A stretch of 64,000 nt of DNA from Treponema bryantii (GCF_900113965.1 NZ_FORI01000003.1:248001-312000); one strand, 5' to 3'; positions 16,290-24,851 are shown, counted from the first letter of the stretch. The notes: a model not told the origin generated them from the letters alone. A program made the numbers and translations.

Positions 16290-17276
16290 TTAAATTTTCT
16301 CTGCCATTTTTCTGACAGTTTCTTTCCATTCTTCAACAAACCAGTCGGGTTCAAGAGGCTTTGCGTCTGCTCCAAAAGAAAGCACCCACTTTTGAATTGG
16401 AAGCCACTGTGAACTTGTAAAGGAAAGAATTGTTTTATTCTCTTCCTGGTTTTCTTCAATTTTCTGATTATCAGACCAGACAAACTCCCTCACATTACTG
16501 CGGGCATCGCCATAAAACTCAATCTTAAAATCAAAATAATCATCATATTGAAAAGCCCCGAAACGTCCCTGCTCTGCTTTTTCATGAAATCTGAAGTTTT
16601 TTGGCATGTCAAAAGTCTGAGATTCTATTACTTCAACATGATGCATTTTTGAAAGATTAAAAAGACGAGGATTATCCTTCTGTTTTCTACTTGCACCATA
16701 AAGAAAAAGATTTCCGTCATCAACAATTATCTGATACGGCAAAATTTTTCTATGCCGTTCTTCGGGCTCCCATTTGCTGAAATAATTAAAATCCAGCATA
16801 TAATTATTTCTTAGTGCCAGAATTACCTTTTCTGAAACCCCTTCATCAATTACGGGAGTTGGTCTATTAGGTACGAAAACTCTTTCTTCGCTATAAGAAG
16901 ACTTTGGTAAAAGCTTCTGCAGGAGTTTTGAAAAAGCTTTGTAGATATAATCTTTTGATGAATGCTGTTCTATAAGTTTTTTGATGATTTGAAGATACAG
17001 TATCTCTTCATCAGAAAAACATTCAGAAGGAAGTTTATAAGGTTTTGTATAATGCCAGCCATTAGATTTTTTATCATACTCAAGAGGTGCCCCAAGTTCA
17101 TCTCGCATATAACGAAAATCGCGGCGCACAGAACTATCAGAAAGTAAGTCATCCCTAACTTCTGCCCGCAGCGCTTCCAGAATCACCTCAAACGAAACAC
17201 TCTCTCCATTAGAAAGAATTGAATCGATCAATTTATATCGTTCCATTTGAGTATGCGTTGTTTTATGACCGGCCAT
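16290..17276 (-). CDS. WYL-domain transcriptional regulator
   Basis: 328 residues. The N-terminal winged helix-turn-helix (about 8-75, with DSSVRRDFRYMRDELGAPLE) is of the DeoR/WYL type. The central WYL-like domain (about 155-215) includes ILPYQIIVDDGNLFLYG, and a C-terminal WCX-like extension follows (about 230-320). Such regulators sense nucleic acids or nucleotides through the WYL pocket and often control stress, repair or defence genes. No defence gene is adjacent. The substitution of the classical W-Y-L residues is partial (F-L-Y here). Confidence 0.82.
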   Translation of the reverse strand: MAGHKTTHTQMERYKLIDSILSNGESVSFEVILEALRAEVRDDLLSDSSVRRDFRYMRDELGAPLEYDKKSNGWHYTKPYKLPSECFSDEEILYLQIIKKLIEQHSSKDYIYKAFSKLLQKLLPKSSYSEERVFVPNRPTPVIDEGVSEKVILALRNNYMLDFNYFSKWEPEERHRKILPYQIIVDDGNLFLYGASRKQKDNPRLFNLSKMHHVEVIESQTFDMPKNFRFHEKAEQGRFGAFQYDDYFDFKIEFYGDARSNVREFVWSDNQKIEENQEENKTILSFTSSQWLPIQKWVLSFGADAKPLEPDWFVEEWKETVRKMAEKI

Positions 17277-17285
17277 ACTTATATT

Positions 17286-17876
17286 TTATTGTTTTGTAAG
17301 AGTTCGTGGAAGAAGGTCATCGCTATACCAGGTAAGTTTATTAGGTTCAGCACCATAACTCATATAGCCATGGGTTGTATTTCGAATTATAGCAGAAGTC
17401 GCAGAAGCATTAGATATAGTCATAGTCAACCAATCTGAACCAAAGGGTCCCATAGTTACTGTATATCCACTATCTGTCTTAGTAACACTATAATTCAATT
17501 TCTGATTTTTCAGTAAAACTTCGTATTTTGTGTTTGACTGGTTATTATAACCTTCTGGCCAGAAAAAATATAATTCATTAATTATTTTTACCATTCCATA
17601 AGTCTTACCATTCATTGAATACGCTATACCTTCGAACTCCAGAATCTTCTCATAACCTGATTTTACAAGATTTCCATCAGAGTCAGCAAAATCTGTATAA
17701 GTATCACCATACCAGCTGCTTCCTTCAAATGGGTATAAAGGATTTTCTGAATTTCCGCCACCACCATTGCCCTGATTTTCCGGGTTTGAATTAGAAGCAG
17801 CAGGATTTGAACAACTTGTAAGACACAATGTCATTACGGCAGTAATAAGAGCAATAAAAACTATTTTAATTTTCAT
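17286..17876 (-). CDS. Lipoprotein, function unknown
   Basis: 196 residues with a lipoprotein signal (LCLTSC, Cys22), a Gly/Asn/Ser-rich linker to about residue 47, then a compact beta-rich domain opening EGSSWYGDTY, like small lipocalin-type domains common in treponemal secreted proteins. It is 9 nt downstream of the WYL gene start, on the same strand. No specific function is recognised. Confidence 0.7.
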   Translation of the reverse strand: MKIKIVFIALITAVMTLCLTSCSNPAASNSNPENQGNGGGGNSENPLYPFEGSSWYGDTYTDFADSDGNLVKSGYEKILEFEGIAYSMNGKTYGMVKIINELYFFWPEGYNNQSNTKYEVLLKNQKLNYSVTKTDSGYTVTMGPFGSDWLTMTISNASATSAIIRNTTHGYMSYGAEPNKLTWYSDDLLPRTLTKQ

Positions 17877-17891
17877 TTTTCACCCAATAAG

Positions 17892-17921
17892 ATGTCTAAT
17901 AAGCATAGACTTATTAGACAT
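17892..17921. repeat. 12-bp inverted repeat between two lipoprotein genes
   Basis: ATGTCTAATAAG and CTTATTAGACAT flank a 6-nt loop. There is no T-run after it on the reverse strand, so it may be an mRNA-stabilising hairpin or operator rather than a terminator. Confidence 0.55.
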
Positions 17922-17933
17922 TTTAAGAATTAA

Positions 17934-18302
17934 TTATTGTTTCTGGTAAGTTCCCATAGAGAAGCCCATTACAGACAATTCAAGAGTATCTCCATTACGA
18001 GTCCAATCCACATCTGTATTAGCATCTGTAAATAATAGCTTTCCTGTACCATCTTTTGAAACATCACCAGTATATGTACCACCATTAAAGCCACCATTAT
18101 CCATAGTATTTTTAAATGATGAATCATCATAGAAAGACAGTGTCGACACAATTGTCTCCGTACCTGATGATGTCATAGTTCCCTTAAAACTAGCCACCAA
18201 ATTTGGTTCTGGTGTTGAAGCTGCATTCTGTTTACAAGAAACAAAACACAACAAAATAAGAAGTGCTGCTAATAAGCCTGTAATTTTAGTAATTTTTTTC
18301 AT
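17934..18302 (-). CDS. Small lipoprotein, lipocalin-like
   Basis: The ATG at 18302 follows GGGGGAAATC, a good ribosome site; an in-frame ATG 12 nt upstream is less likely. 122 residues: signal peptide with Cys23 (FVSCKQ), then a beta-rich domain (ASFKGTMTSSGTETIVSTLS, ending DTLELSVMGFSMGTYQKQ) of the kind often seen in treponemal secreted proteins. Function unknown. Confidence 0.68.
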   Translation of the reverse strand: MKKITKITGLLAALLILLCFVSCKQNAASTPEPNLVASFKGTMTSSGTETIVSTLSFYDDSSFKNTMDNGGFNGGTYTGDVSKDGTGKLLFTDANTDVDWTRNGDTLELSVMGFSMGTYQKQ

Positions 18303-18395
18303 GATTTCCCCCATGATTTTTAGATTAATTCTGCAAAGCAGATATCTATACTATAACGGGGTTATCCAGTCATTTAATGACTAAGTAAAACATTT

Positions 18396-18989
18396 TTATG
18401 CTTTTTCTTCATCCTTCAGCTCGTTCTTATGCTGGAGCGTATACCAGATAATTCCAAGGCACCACGTAAAGGTTGCTATAAAACTGAAGAAAATTGCCAT
18501 TCTAAGCGATGGCACGTAAATCATTGCAAGAAAGTATCCGGCAAAACCGGAAATACTTCCTGTCATATCTATAAGGTTATCATAAGAAGCACGGTCTTCA
18601 CTTTTCTTAAAGAACCAGGCTTTGGCGCCTTCAAAAATTTTATCGCTGATTCCACCAAAGAAGATATACATTCCCATGCTCAATACCCAGTATATAAACA
18701 TATTGAGCGTGGCTTCTGAATATACAAAATAAAGAACACTTGCAGCCGCCTGCATCAAAAAGAAAGGCAACATGAGAGGAAGCAGTCTTTTATTCCATTT
18801 AGACCACATAAAACCAAGGAGCATTCCACCACCCCATCCAATAATATTTTGAAGTGAAATGAGTCGCGGAGAAAGAACAGAATATATTTCTTTATTAATT
18901 ACGGCTGCAGAAAGGCCTGTAAAAAGATAGTAAACTCCATCTGCCATAAGCAGTGACCAGTATTTTTTAACATCACTAAGTAAAGACAT
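18396..18989 (-). CDS. Six-TM membrane protein, MFS-half-like
   Basis: The frame is open up to 19082, but the upstream part overlaps the metQ terminator region; the ATG at 18989 (after ATAGGATT) is chosen, giving 197 residues. Six membrane segments lie at about 15-35, 43-63, 66-90, 94-115, 140-158 and 163-187, with a cationic loop between 4 and 5. The six-helix pattern and Gly-rich helices recall one half of an MFS carrier, but no signature motif is clear. Substrate unknown. Confidence 0.6.
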   Translation of the reverse strand: MSLLSDVKKYWSLLMADGVYYLFTGLSAAVINKEIYSVLSPRLISLQNIIGWGGGMLLGFMWSKWNKRLLPLMLPFFLMQAAASVLYFVYSEATLNMFIYWVLSMGMYIFFGGISDKIFEGAKAWFFKKSEDRASYDNLIDMTGSISGFAGYFLAMIYVPSLRMAIFFSFIATFTWCLGIIWYTLQHKNELKDEEKA

Positions 18990-19026
18990 AATCCTATGAT
19001 ATGAAATCAGACTTTGTTTTACAAGC

Positions 19027-19060
19027 AAAAAAAACTCCCTGCCGGTAAGGACAGGGAGTT
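19027..19060 (-). terminator. Terminator of the metQ-like gene
   Basis: On the reverse strand AACTCCCTG pairs with CAGGGAGTT (9 bp), followed by eight T. Confidence 0.88.
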
Positions 19061-19063
19061 GAT

Positions 19064-19089
19064 GTGGTTTCGACAAGCTCAACCACCGG
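19064..19089. repeat. Family A palindromic repeat (copy A2)
   Basis: Identical over 26 nt to copy A1 at 6160-6185, and again placed between a stop codon (metQ-like) and its terminator. Confidence 0.88.
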
Positions 19090-19093
19090 GAAA

Positions 19094-19870
19094 TTAGAAT
19101 ACTACAACAACTTCGCCGTTAGGGTATTTTTCTTCAATGTACTTGCGAACTTTTTCGCTCTGAAGAGCTTTTACCAAAGCTTTGATTTCTGCCTTGTTTT
19201 CGTTACCAGCTTTTACTGCAATAACGTTTACATATGGAGAAGAAGAACCTTCTACATAAAGACCATCTTTTCTTGCTGAAAGACCAGCAGGAATAGCATA
19301 GTTTCCGTTGATTACAGCAGCATCAACATCTGCAAGAACACGTGGAAGAGAAGCAGCTTCAACTTCTACGAACTTAAGCTTTTTAGGGTTTGATGTGATA
19401 TCCTGTACTGTAGCTTCGATTCCAGCTTTTGGATCAAGAGTAATAAGACCAGCATCAGCAAGAAGAAGAAGAGCACGACCTTCATTTGTTGGGTCATTAG
19501 GAATAGCAATCTTTGCCTTGTTCTTAAGAGCTGAGAGGCTCTTTACTTTCTTTGAATAAAGAGCGATTGGTTCAACATGGATTCCACCAGCATTTACAAG
19601 GTGATATCCACGTTCAGAATTGAATGATTCAAGATATGGAATGTGCTGGAAATAGTTAGCATCAATTTCACCAGATTCAACAGCTTCGTTTGGTGTAACA
19701 TAGTCTGTGAACTCAATAATCTTGAGGTCTACACCTTCTGCTTTAAGATCATCTTTAATCAAATTAAGAAGATCTGCATGAGGCTCTGGAGTAGCTCCAA
19801 CTTTGATTGAAGCGGCAAATAAACTTGCTGCAGCAAGAACTGCGGCTGTAAAAGCGATAATTTTTTTCAT
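19094..19870 (-). CDS. MetQ/NlpA-family substrate-binding protein
   Basis: 258 residues of the MetQ (D-methionine binding, NlpA) family: IKVGATPEPHADLL, YFQHIPYLESFN, AIPNDPTNEGRAL and AAVINGNYAIPAG are typical. The signal peptide ends LFAAS with no lipobox Cys, so the protein is probably soluble and periplasmic, whereas most MetQ proteins are lipoproteins. No metN or metI lies nearby. Methionine is the likely ligand, but this family also binds other amino acids. AAAGGAG precedes the ATG. Confidence 0.88.
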   Translation of the reverse strand: MKKIIAFTAAVLAAASLFAASIKVGATPEPHADLLNLIKDDLKAEGVDLKIIEFTDYVTPNEAVESGEIDANYFQHIPYLESFNSERGYHLVNAGGIHVEPIALYSKKVKSLSALKNKAKIAIPNDPTNEGRALLLLADAGLITLDPKAGIEATVQDITSNPKKLKFVEVEAASLPRVLADVDAAVINGNYAIPAGLSARKDGLYVEGSSSPYVNVIAVKAGNENKAEIKALVKALQSEKVRKYIEEKYPNGEVVVVF

Positions 19871-19890
19871 ATTAAGTCTCCTTTTGTACT

Positions 19891-19962
19891 CCGCGATGTT
19901 GAGCGCGGGTCTCTTGTAGTTCTATTACCCATAGGTTTACTAGGTAATAAAAAAATAGTCAA
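19891..19962 (-). promoter_or_regulatory. metQ leader with two dyads and a possible promoter
   Basis: On the reverse strand TTGACT (19962-19957) may be a -35. TATTACC..GGTAATA (19923-19949) is a 7-bp dyad over the expected start region, and CCGCG..CGCGG (19891-19908) forms a small hairpin just before the ribosome site. No known riboswitch class is recognised. Confidence 0.4.
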
Positions 19963-20010
19963 TAGCTTTTTAAAAAAAAGTAAAAAATAATAACAATAGT
20001 TTTATAATTA

Positions 20011-20024
20011 AATTGTATACAATT
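20011..20024. promoter_or_regulatory. Perfect palindrome upstream of the trxA promoter
   Basis: AATTGTATACAATT is a 14-bp perfect palindrome just upstream of the -35; a related half-conserved ATTGTACACAA lies after the -10 (about 20060). This arrangement suits a GntR-like or similar operator; no regulator is identified. Confidence 0.45.
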
Positions 20025-20027
20025 TAC

Positions 20028-20056
20028 TTGACAATTCATGCTTAATTGAGTATATT
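20028..20056 (+). promoter_or_regulatory. trxA promoter
   Basis: Consensus TTGACA (20028-20033), a 17-nt spacer and TATATT (20051-20056), about 55 nt before the trxA ATG. Confidence 0.85.
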
Positions 20057-20111
20057 TTAATTGTACACAACATAATTTGCTTGTGTAACAATACTTGGAG
20101 GACCAAACATT

Positions 20112-20420
20112 ATGGCAGAATTGAATATTACAAAAGACACTTTTCAGAAGGAAGTATTGGAATCGGACAAACCGGTTATCGTAGATTTCTGGGCAACCTG
20201 GTGTGGCCCATGCCGCATGCTCGGCCCTGTAGTTACAGAACTCGCAGAAGAGCATCCAGAAATTAAGGTATGCAAAGTAAACGTAGACGACGAGCCAGAT
20301 CTCGCTCAGAAGTACGGTGTTATGAGCATTCCTTTCATCGCCACTTTCAAAAACGGCCAGCTCCACAAATCAAGCGTAGGAGTTCAGCCAAAGGAGTCAC
20401 TTCTCGCCCTCCTCGACTAG
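20112..20420 (+). CDS. trxA: Thioredoxin
   Basis: 102 residues, typical length. The active site is W30-C31-G-P-C34 in FWATWCGPCRML; the cis-Pro loop is MSIPFIATF. It is the cytosolic disulfide reductant. The start follows TTGGAGG. It is a single-gene unit with a consensus promoter and its own terminator; a family B repeat begins immediately at the stop codon. No thioredoxin reductase gene is in the window. Confidence 0.96.
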   Translation: MAELNITKDTFQKEVLESDKPVIVDFWATWCGPCRMLGPVVTELAEEHPEIKVCKVNVDDEPDLAQKYGVMSIPFIATFKNGQLHKSSVGVQPKESLLALLD

Positions 20421-20488
20421 ATTGCCACGTCGCTTCGCTCCTCGCAATGACACCCCACCGTCATTGCGAGCCGAAGGTGAAGCAATCC
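20420..20488. repeat. Family B repeat, inverted pair (copy B2)
   Basis: GATTGCCACGTCGCTTCGCT continuing to GCAATGAC, then GTCATTGCGAGCCGAAGGTG continuing AAGCAATCC. It starts at the last base of the trxA stop codon. Confidence 0.88.
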
Positions 20489-20500
20489 ATGTTAAATAGA

Positions 20501-20534
20501 AAACGCTCGACTGTAAAAGCCGAGCGTTTTTTTT
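20501..20534 (+). terminator. trxA terminator
   Basis: AAACGCTCG and CGAGCGTTT pair over an 11-nt loop, followed by a T-run. On the other strand it may also help end the gap transcript. Confidence 0.85.
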
Positions 20535-20558
20535 ATCTCAGTTTACCTGAGCGAAAAC

Positions 20559-21608
20559 TTAGCAGTTCTCTGAGAAATATTTGATAGTTCTAACCATCTG
20601 TGAAGTATAAGAGTTCTCGTTATCGTACCAAGAAACAACCTGTACTTCGAAGAGACCATCAGCAATCTTGTTAACCATAGTCTGAGTAGCATCAAAGAGA
20701 GAACCGAATCTCATTCCGATTACGTCAGAAGAAACGATTTCGTCTTCGTTGTATCCGAATGTTTCTGGATCAGAAGCCTTCTTCATAGCAGCATTGATAG
20801 CTTCCTTAGTTACGTCGTTACCCTTTACTACAGCAGTAAGGATAGTTGTAGATCCTGTTGGAACTGGAACACGCTGAGCAGAACCAATCAATTTTCCGTT
20901 CAATTCAGGAATTACAAGACCGATAGCCTTTGCAGCACCTGTTGAGTTTGGAACGATGTTCTGAGCACCAGCACGTGAACGGCGGAGGTCACCCTTGCGC
21001 TGTGGACCGTCAAGAATCATCTGGTCACCAGTGTAAGCATGGATTGTAGCCATAATACCAGACTGGATTGGGAATGCATCATTAAGAGCCTTAGCCATTG
21101 GAGCAAGACAGTTAGTTGTACAAGAAGCTGCAGAGATGATATTGTCGCCCTTCTTGAGAGATTTGTGGTTTACATTGTAAACGATTGTAGGAAGGTCATT
21201 TCCAGCAGGAGCAGAAATAACAACTTTCTTAGCACCAGCAGTGATATGAGCCTGAGCCTTGTCTTTAGATGTGTAGAAACCTGTACATTCAAGAACAACG
21301 TCTACGCCGATTTTTCCCCATGGAAGATCAGCAGCGTTAGGCATCTTGTAGATAACGATTTTCTTTCCATCTACTACGATGTAGTTATCTTCGCCTTCAC
21401 CATCGTGAGCTTCTACAGTGTGTTTTCCTTCACCAATGCGTCCAGCATAACCACCCTGTGCTGTATCATACTTCAAAAGGTGAGCGAGCATTTTTGGGCT
21501 TGTCAAATCGTTGATAGCAACTACTTCGTATCCTTCTGCACCAAACATCTGGCGGAAAGCCAAACGACCAATACGGCCGAAACCATTAATAGCAACTTTT
21601 ACTGCCAT
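20559..21608 (-). CDS. gap: Glyceraldehyde-3-phosphate dehydrogenase
   Basis: 349 residues. The NAD-binding GFGRIGR (10-15) and D34, the catalytic C163 ([12 protein letters not shown]) and H190 ([10 protein letters not shown]) are all present. D34 points to NAD rather than NADP. It converts glyceraldehyde 3-phosphate to 1,3-bisphosphoglycerate, completing the set with tpiA and pgk in this window. AGGAG precedes the ATG. Monocistronic by spacing. Confidence 0.97.
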   Translation of the reverse strand: MAVKVAINGFGRIGRLAFRQMFGAEGYEVVAINDLTSPKMLAHLLKYDTAQGGYAGRIGEGKHTVEAHDGEGEDNYIVVDGKKIVIYKMPNAADLPWGKIGVDVVLECTGFYTSKDKAQAHITAGAKKVVISAPAGNDLPTIVYNVNHKSLKKGDNIISAASCTTNCLAPMAKALNDAFPIQSGIMATIHAYTGDQMILDGPQRKGDLRRSRAGAQNIVPNSTGAAKAIGLVIPELNGKLIGSAQRVPVPTGSTTILTAVVKGNDVTKEAINAAMKKASDPETFGYNEDEIVSSDVIGMRFGSLFDATQTMVNKIADGLFEVQVVSWYDNENSYTSQMVRTIKYFSENC

Positions 21609-21700
21609 TTTATATCTCCTAAAAATTAGATTAAGATTTTATATCATATAAAATAATGAATTTGTAAGAAATAGTCTATATCAATGAGTTAGTTCAAAAA

Positions 21701-22912
21701 TCAGTACGAAAGGTTGTAAGTATCCATCATACCCTTACCTTTTACGTCTACTGGAGTCTGTTTTTCAAAATCAAACTTCTCTTTAACAAGGTCATAAGTA
21801 ACTGGAGACACTTTTATCTGCATAGGACTGCTCAAGCCCTTCATACGGTAGGCAGTATTTACTGTATCACCAAAAATATCGTAAATATATTTTCTGATTC
21901 CAACAATACCGGCAATTACGCTGCCTGAACTTACCCCTGCCCTAACTTTCAGCTGAACCGTAGAGTTTTCGTTATGTTTCTGAATATACTCAACAAACTC
22001 TTTTGCGCAGGCTACGCTATGTTCTGCATGGTGAGGATTTGGTTCTGGAAGTCCGCAAACTGCCATATAAATCTCACCCATAGTTTTAATTCGCATGCAG
22101 GAATTCTTTTCTACAATATCATCAAAAACACCAAAAACTTCATTGAGTTCATTTACAAGACGTTCCGGTCCAAGTTTTGCAGATAGTTCAGAATAATTCA
22201 CTACCTGACAAAACAGCACCGAAGTATTTTCATAAGCTTCCGGCTCAACACTTCCTTTTGAACGCAGTTGTTCCATAATATTGCGCGGAAGAACATTCAA
22301 CAAAAGCTCTTCAGACTTCTGCTTTTCTTCGGCAATCTTCTTTTCTGTTTCATATTTATTGATGACAATGCGGCGCTTCCAGAAGGAAATATAAATTACA
22401 ATTACACTCAGCAAAATCATGTTTGAAATAGAATTAATTTCAAACTCCTCTTTGCCGGGTATCTTACCATTCAGTATAGCAAGAAGAACCAGAGTTTCAT
22501 AAACAATTATCGAAATTGAAAAGACTACAGGATTCAGATTTGTAAGAATTTCAATAGCAACAACAAAGCCAATAAAGTACACCAGGGCCTTTGTAAACGG
22601 CACAAGCGTTATGTAATATAAAGAGATAAAAAAGAAACACAGAAGACAATAAACTGTAGGAGTGTATTTTCCACTCTTGGTTTTACACAGAATAATACCG
22701 GTTATTCCAAAGACTGCATAAGAGCCATAATAGAAATAATGCTGTTTGAGTAACGATGCATTAATAAATTTAATCAACAAACATATACAGCCGAACACAA
22801 AAGAAAAAATAAAAATCCTTATAACTGATTCTCTGTTTTTGCGATGAATATCATCCGAAACCTCTTTCGAGGGAAAATATCTTTTTAATTTTTCAAAAAT
22901 CTTCTTAAACAT
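21701..22912 (-). CDS. Six-TM class III cyclase, C2-like half (metal-site residues lost)
   Basis: 403 residues: six membrane segments (about 30-50, 60-77, 87-104, 108-126, 128-147, 163-178), a linker with the LLLNVLP motif (about 203-209), then one class III cyclase domain (about 228-400). The two metal aspartates are replaced: Q236 in VLFCQVVNY and E280 in KTMGEIYMAV. The base-selecting K276 and D345 (YDIFGDTVN) and the transition-state N352 and R356 (VNTAYRM) are kept, as in the C2 domain of animal adenylyl cyclases. Its ATG lies inside the end of the upstream cyclase gene (8-nt overlap). Alone it should be inactive; with its neighbour it could form one active site. Confidence 0.88.
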   Translation of the reverse strand: MFKKIFEKLKRYFPSKEVSDDIHRKNRESVIRIFIFSFVFGCICLLIKFINASLLKQHYFYYGSYAVFGITGIILCKTKSGKYTPTVYCLLCFFFISLYYITLVPFTKALVYFIGFVVAIEILTNLNPVVFSISIIVYETLVLLAILNGKIPGKEEFEINSISNMILLSVIVIYISFWKRRIVINKYETEKKIAEEKQKSEELLLNVLPRNIMEQLRSKGSVEPEAYENTSVLFCQVVNYSELSAKLGPERLVNELNEVFGVFDDIVEKNSCMRIKTMGEIYMAVCGLPEPNPHHAEHSVACAKEFVEYIQKHNENSTVQLKVRAGVSSGSVIAGIVGIRKYIYDIFGDTVNTAYRMKGLSSPMQIKVSPVTYDLVKEKFDFEKQTPVDVKGKGMMDTYNLSY

Positions 22913-24110
22913 TTTTTACATCCCCCTTTTCAGTAACAGGAGTCTGAGTGTCTACTTCAACAATTTCTGGAATCTCAATTTTGCCTTCAATGAGTTTATA
23001 GGTTTGAGGTGAAAGTCTGATGTGCATTGGCATACAGCTGTTCTGAAGTTTTACGGCATATTCAACTGTATCGCCCAAAATATCATACAGATACTTTTTC
23101 TTTCCTATGATTCCTGCAATGGAACTTCCCGAGGCAAGCCCCACTCTGATGTTCCACTGAATCTGCGAAGTTTTATTACGTTCGGTGAGCCACTCAATAA
23201 AATCTTTTGCACAAAGAATAAGGTTTTCGGCATGGCTGGCATTTTTTTCTGGAAGACCGCAGACAGCCATATAAGCATCACCAATAGTTTTGATTCGGAT
23301 ACAATTGTGACTTTCTGTAATTTTATCAAACTGAGTAAAAATCTCGTTGAGCTCGCTGATGAGAAAATACGGAGAAACTGTTGTAGAGATTTTTGTAAAA
23401 TTAACAATATCAGAAAGAAGCACTGTCATGTTTTCATACTTTTTCGGCGGCGACTTTCCATCACTCTTTAACTGCTCAATTACAGAATCCGGTAAAAGGT
23501 TATGAAGCAGATTTTCTGTTTTTTCTGTAAGTTCCTTAAGCTGGGCATTACGCTTAAATTCATTTATTAAATGACTGCGCTTCCAGAAAGCAAGCAGCAC
23601 CATAACAAAGAAACACAGAGTAAGATTATCAACCGGAACATTTTGAACTCTGTTTCTAATGGTCAAATGTAAAAGCTCAAAAAAGCAAAGCAATTCCACG
23701 GTGAACACAACAGGATTAATTTCGAGGAAGATTAAAAGTGCAAACATGAGACCAATAAAAACAATGATGATATTCGAGGCATTGGTACTCAGCAAATTAA
23801 AAACAATGATTGATTCAGCCTGAAGAAGTGTCAGAAAAACAAGATAATGGGCAGGAAGTTTTGTGTGCAGCAGAGCAACATTAATTCCTCCTATTACCAT
23901 AAAGTTCAGATAATAAAGAGAAATAACAAATGGAATCTGCTCCTGAGTTGCAATAAAGGAAATGGAAACAATGGCATAAACGATTATTCCGAAATAAAGC
24001 GAAAATAAAGAAAGGATTTTCAGAGCACGTTTATTCTTTGCAGACAAATCATCATTAAAATCTGATGGAATAAAAACGAATTTTTGATAAAGTCTTTTTA
24101 AGCTGTTCAT
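22905..24110 (-). CDS. Six-TM class III cyclase, C1-like half (transition-state residues lost)
   Basis: 401 residues with the same plan: six membrane segments (about 32-53, 59-81, 89-107, 113-131, 134-151, 163-177), the LLHNLLP linker (201-207), and a cyclase domain (about 226-376). Metal-binding D234 (LLSDIVNFT) and D278 (KTIGDAYMAV) are intact, but the transition-state pair is E350 and K354 (DTVEYAVKL) instead of Asn and Arg. The C-terminal KGKG hairpin of the family is degenerate. This mirrors the C1 domain of animal cyclases. A -10 box lies 12 nt before the ATG, and no ribosome site is seen. Confidence 0.88.
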   Translation of the reverse strand: MNSLKRLYQKFVFIPSDFNDDLSAKNKRALKILSLFSLYFGIIVYAIVSISFIATQEQIPFVISLYYLNFMVIGGINVALLHTKLPAHYLVFLTLLQAESIIVFNLLSTNASNIIIVFIGLMFALLIFLEINPVVFTVELLCFFELLHLTIRNRVQNVPVDNLTLCFFVMVLLAFWKRSHLINEFKRNAQLKELTEKTENLLHNLLPDSVIEQLKSDGKSPPKKYENMTVLLSDIVNFTKISTTVSPYFLISELNEIFTQFDKITESHNCIRIKTIGDAYMAVCGLPEKNASHAENLILCAKDFIEWLTERNKTSQIQWNIRVGLASGSSIAGIIGKKKYLYDILGDTVEYAVKLQNSCMPMHIRLSPQTYKLIEGKIEIPEIVEVDTQTPVTEKGDVKNV

Positions 24111-24122
24111 GATATAAAAAAT

Positions 24123-24128
24123 ATTATA
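24123..24128 (-). promoter_or_regulatory. -10 box close to the C1-like cyclase start
   Basis: TATAAT in GTGATATAAT (extended -10) lies 12 nt before the ATG at 24110. The expected 5' leader is about 4-6 nt, with no Shine-Dalgarno sequence. Confidence 0.5.
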
Positions 24129-24154
24129 TCACATAATTATGCTTTTCTAAAAAC

Positions 24155-24796
24155 TTATTTTGTGCTGTCGGCGCTGGTAGTTGGCTTGTGGCGATTATCA
24201 AAATATCCGCCGTCTTCAAGGTAACGTCGGCGGGTAATAATCAGATTGATAAGTTCCTGGTACATCGGGAAGTCTACCTGAATTGCCATTGGAAGAATAA
24301 AGTATTCAGTTTCGTCGCAGTAACGTTCAATGAAGGCAGGATCTGTAACAAAGCCCAGGGAAATCATATTGGAAATGCGGTCTGCACACTTTAAGATTTT
24401 TGCCTGCTGACTTCCCTCATCAAGAATGCGGCATAAAAACTGCTTTTTATTTTCATCTTCTTTGCGGGTAACTTCGCGGACAAGCTTAAGAACTTCAGGG
24501 CCATCTTCATCGGCATTTTCAATGAGTTTTGGGATAAAGCCCGGAATATCTTCTATTGTATCATGAATAATCGAAGCTTTAAGAAGCACAGGATCAATGT
24601 AGCCATAGTCCAGAAGAATTGTGAAGGTGTCCATCTGATGGCGGAACATATTTCCACCGGCGTGGCGAGCTTTACCAATAAGGGCTGTGGCAAGCTGAAT
24701 ATATGGAGCAAAGTGAATACTGCTGAGCTGATGCATCTGCTGCTCATTCATATTCTGAGGCTTATCTGTTTTCATTTCGTAATGTGGTTTTGACAT
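24155..24796 (-). CDS. HD-domain protein, SpoT/MESH1-like (p)ppGpp hydrolase candidate
   Basis: 213 residues. The HD metal/nucleotide motifs match the SpoT hydrolase family: H53 (FRHQMDT), H78-D79 (IIHDTIED, including E82-D83) and D139 with N143 (KCADRISN). There is no synthetase, TGS or ACT domain, so it would be a stand-alone alarmone hydrolase or related phosphohydrolase. AAAGGAGG precedes the ATG. It lies 44 nt upstream of the cyclase pair on the same strand and may be cotranscribed with it. Confidence 0.8.
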   Translation of the reverse strand: MSKPHYEMKTDKPQNMNEQQMHQLSSIHFAPYIQLATALIGKARHAGGNMFRHQMDTFTILLDYGYIDPVLLKASIIHDTIEDIPGFIPKLIENADEDGPEVLKLVREVTRKEDENKKQFLCRILDEGSQQAKILKCADRISNMISLGFVTDPAFIERYCDETEYFILPMAIQVDFPMYQELINLIITRRRYLEDGGYFDNRHKPTTSADSTK

Positions 24797-24851
24797 ATGG
24801 GCCTCCTTTAACTCCTTCTTAAGTTACCTTCCGCTATTATCGGCATGAAGT

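Noticed and set aside
16290-17276. Defence island marked by the WYL regulator
   Set aside because: No effector, nuclease or CBASS/BREX-type gene lies next to it; only small lipoproteins and a radical SAM gene.
18990-19082. N-terminal extension of the six-TM protein
   Set aside because: It overlaps the metQ terminator and has no ribosome site; the ATG at 18989 is better placed.
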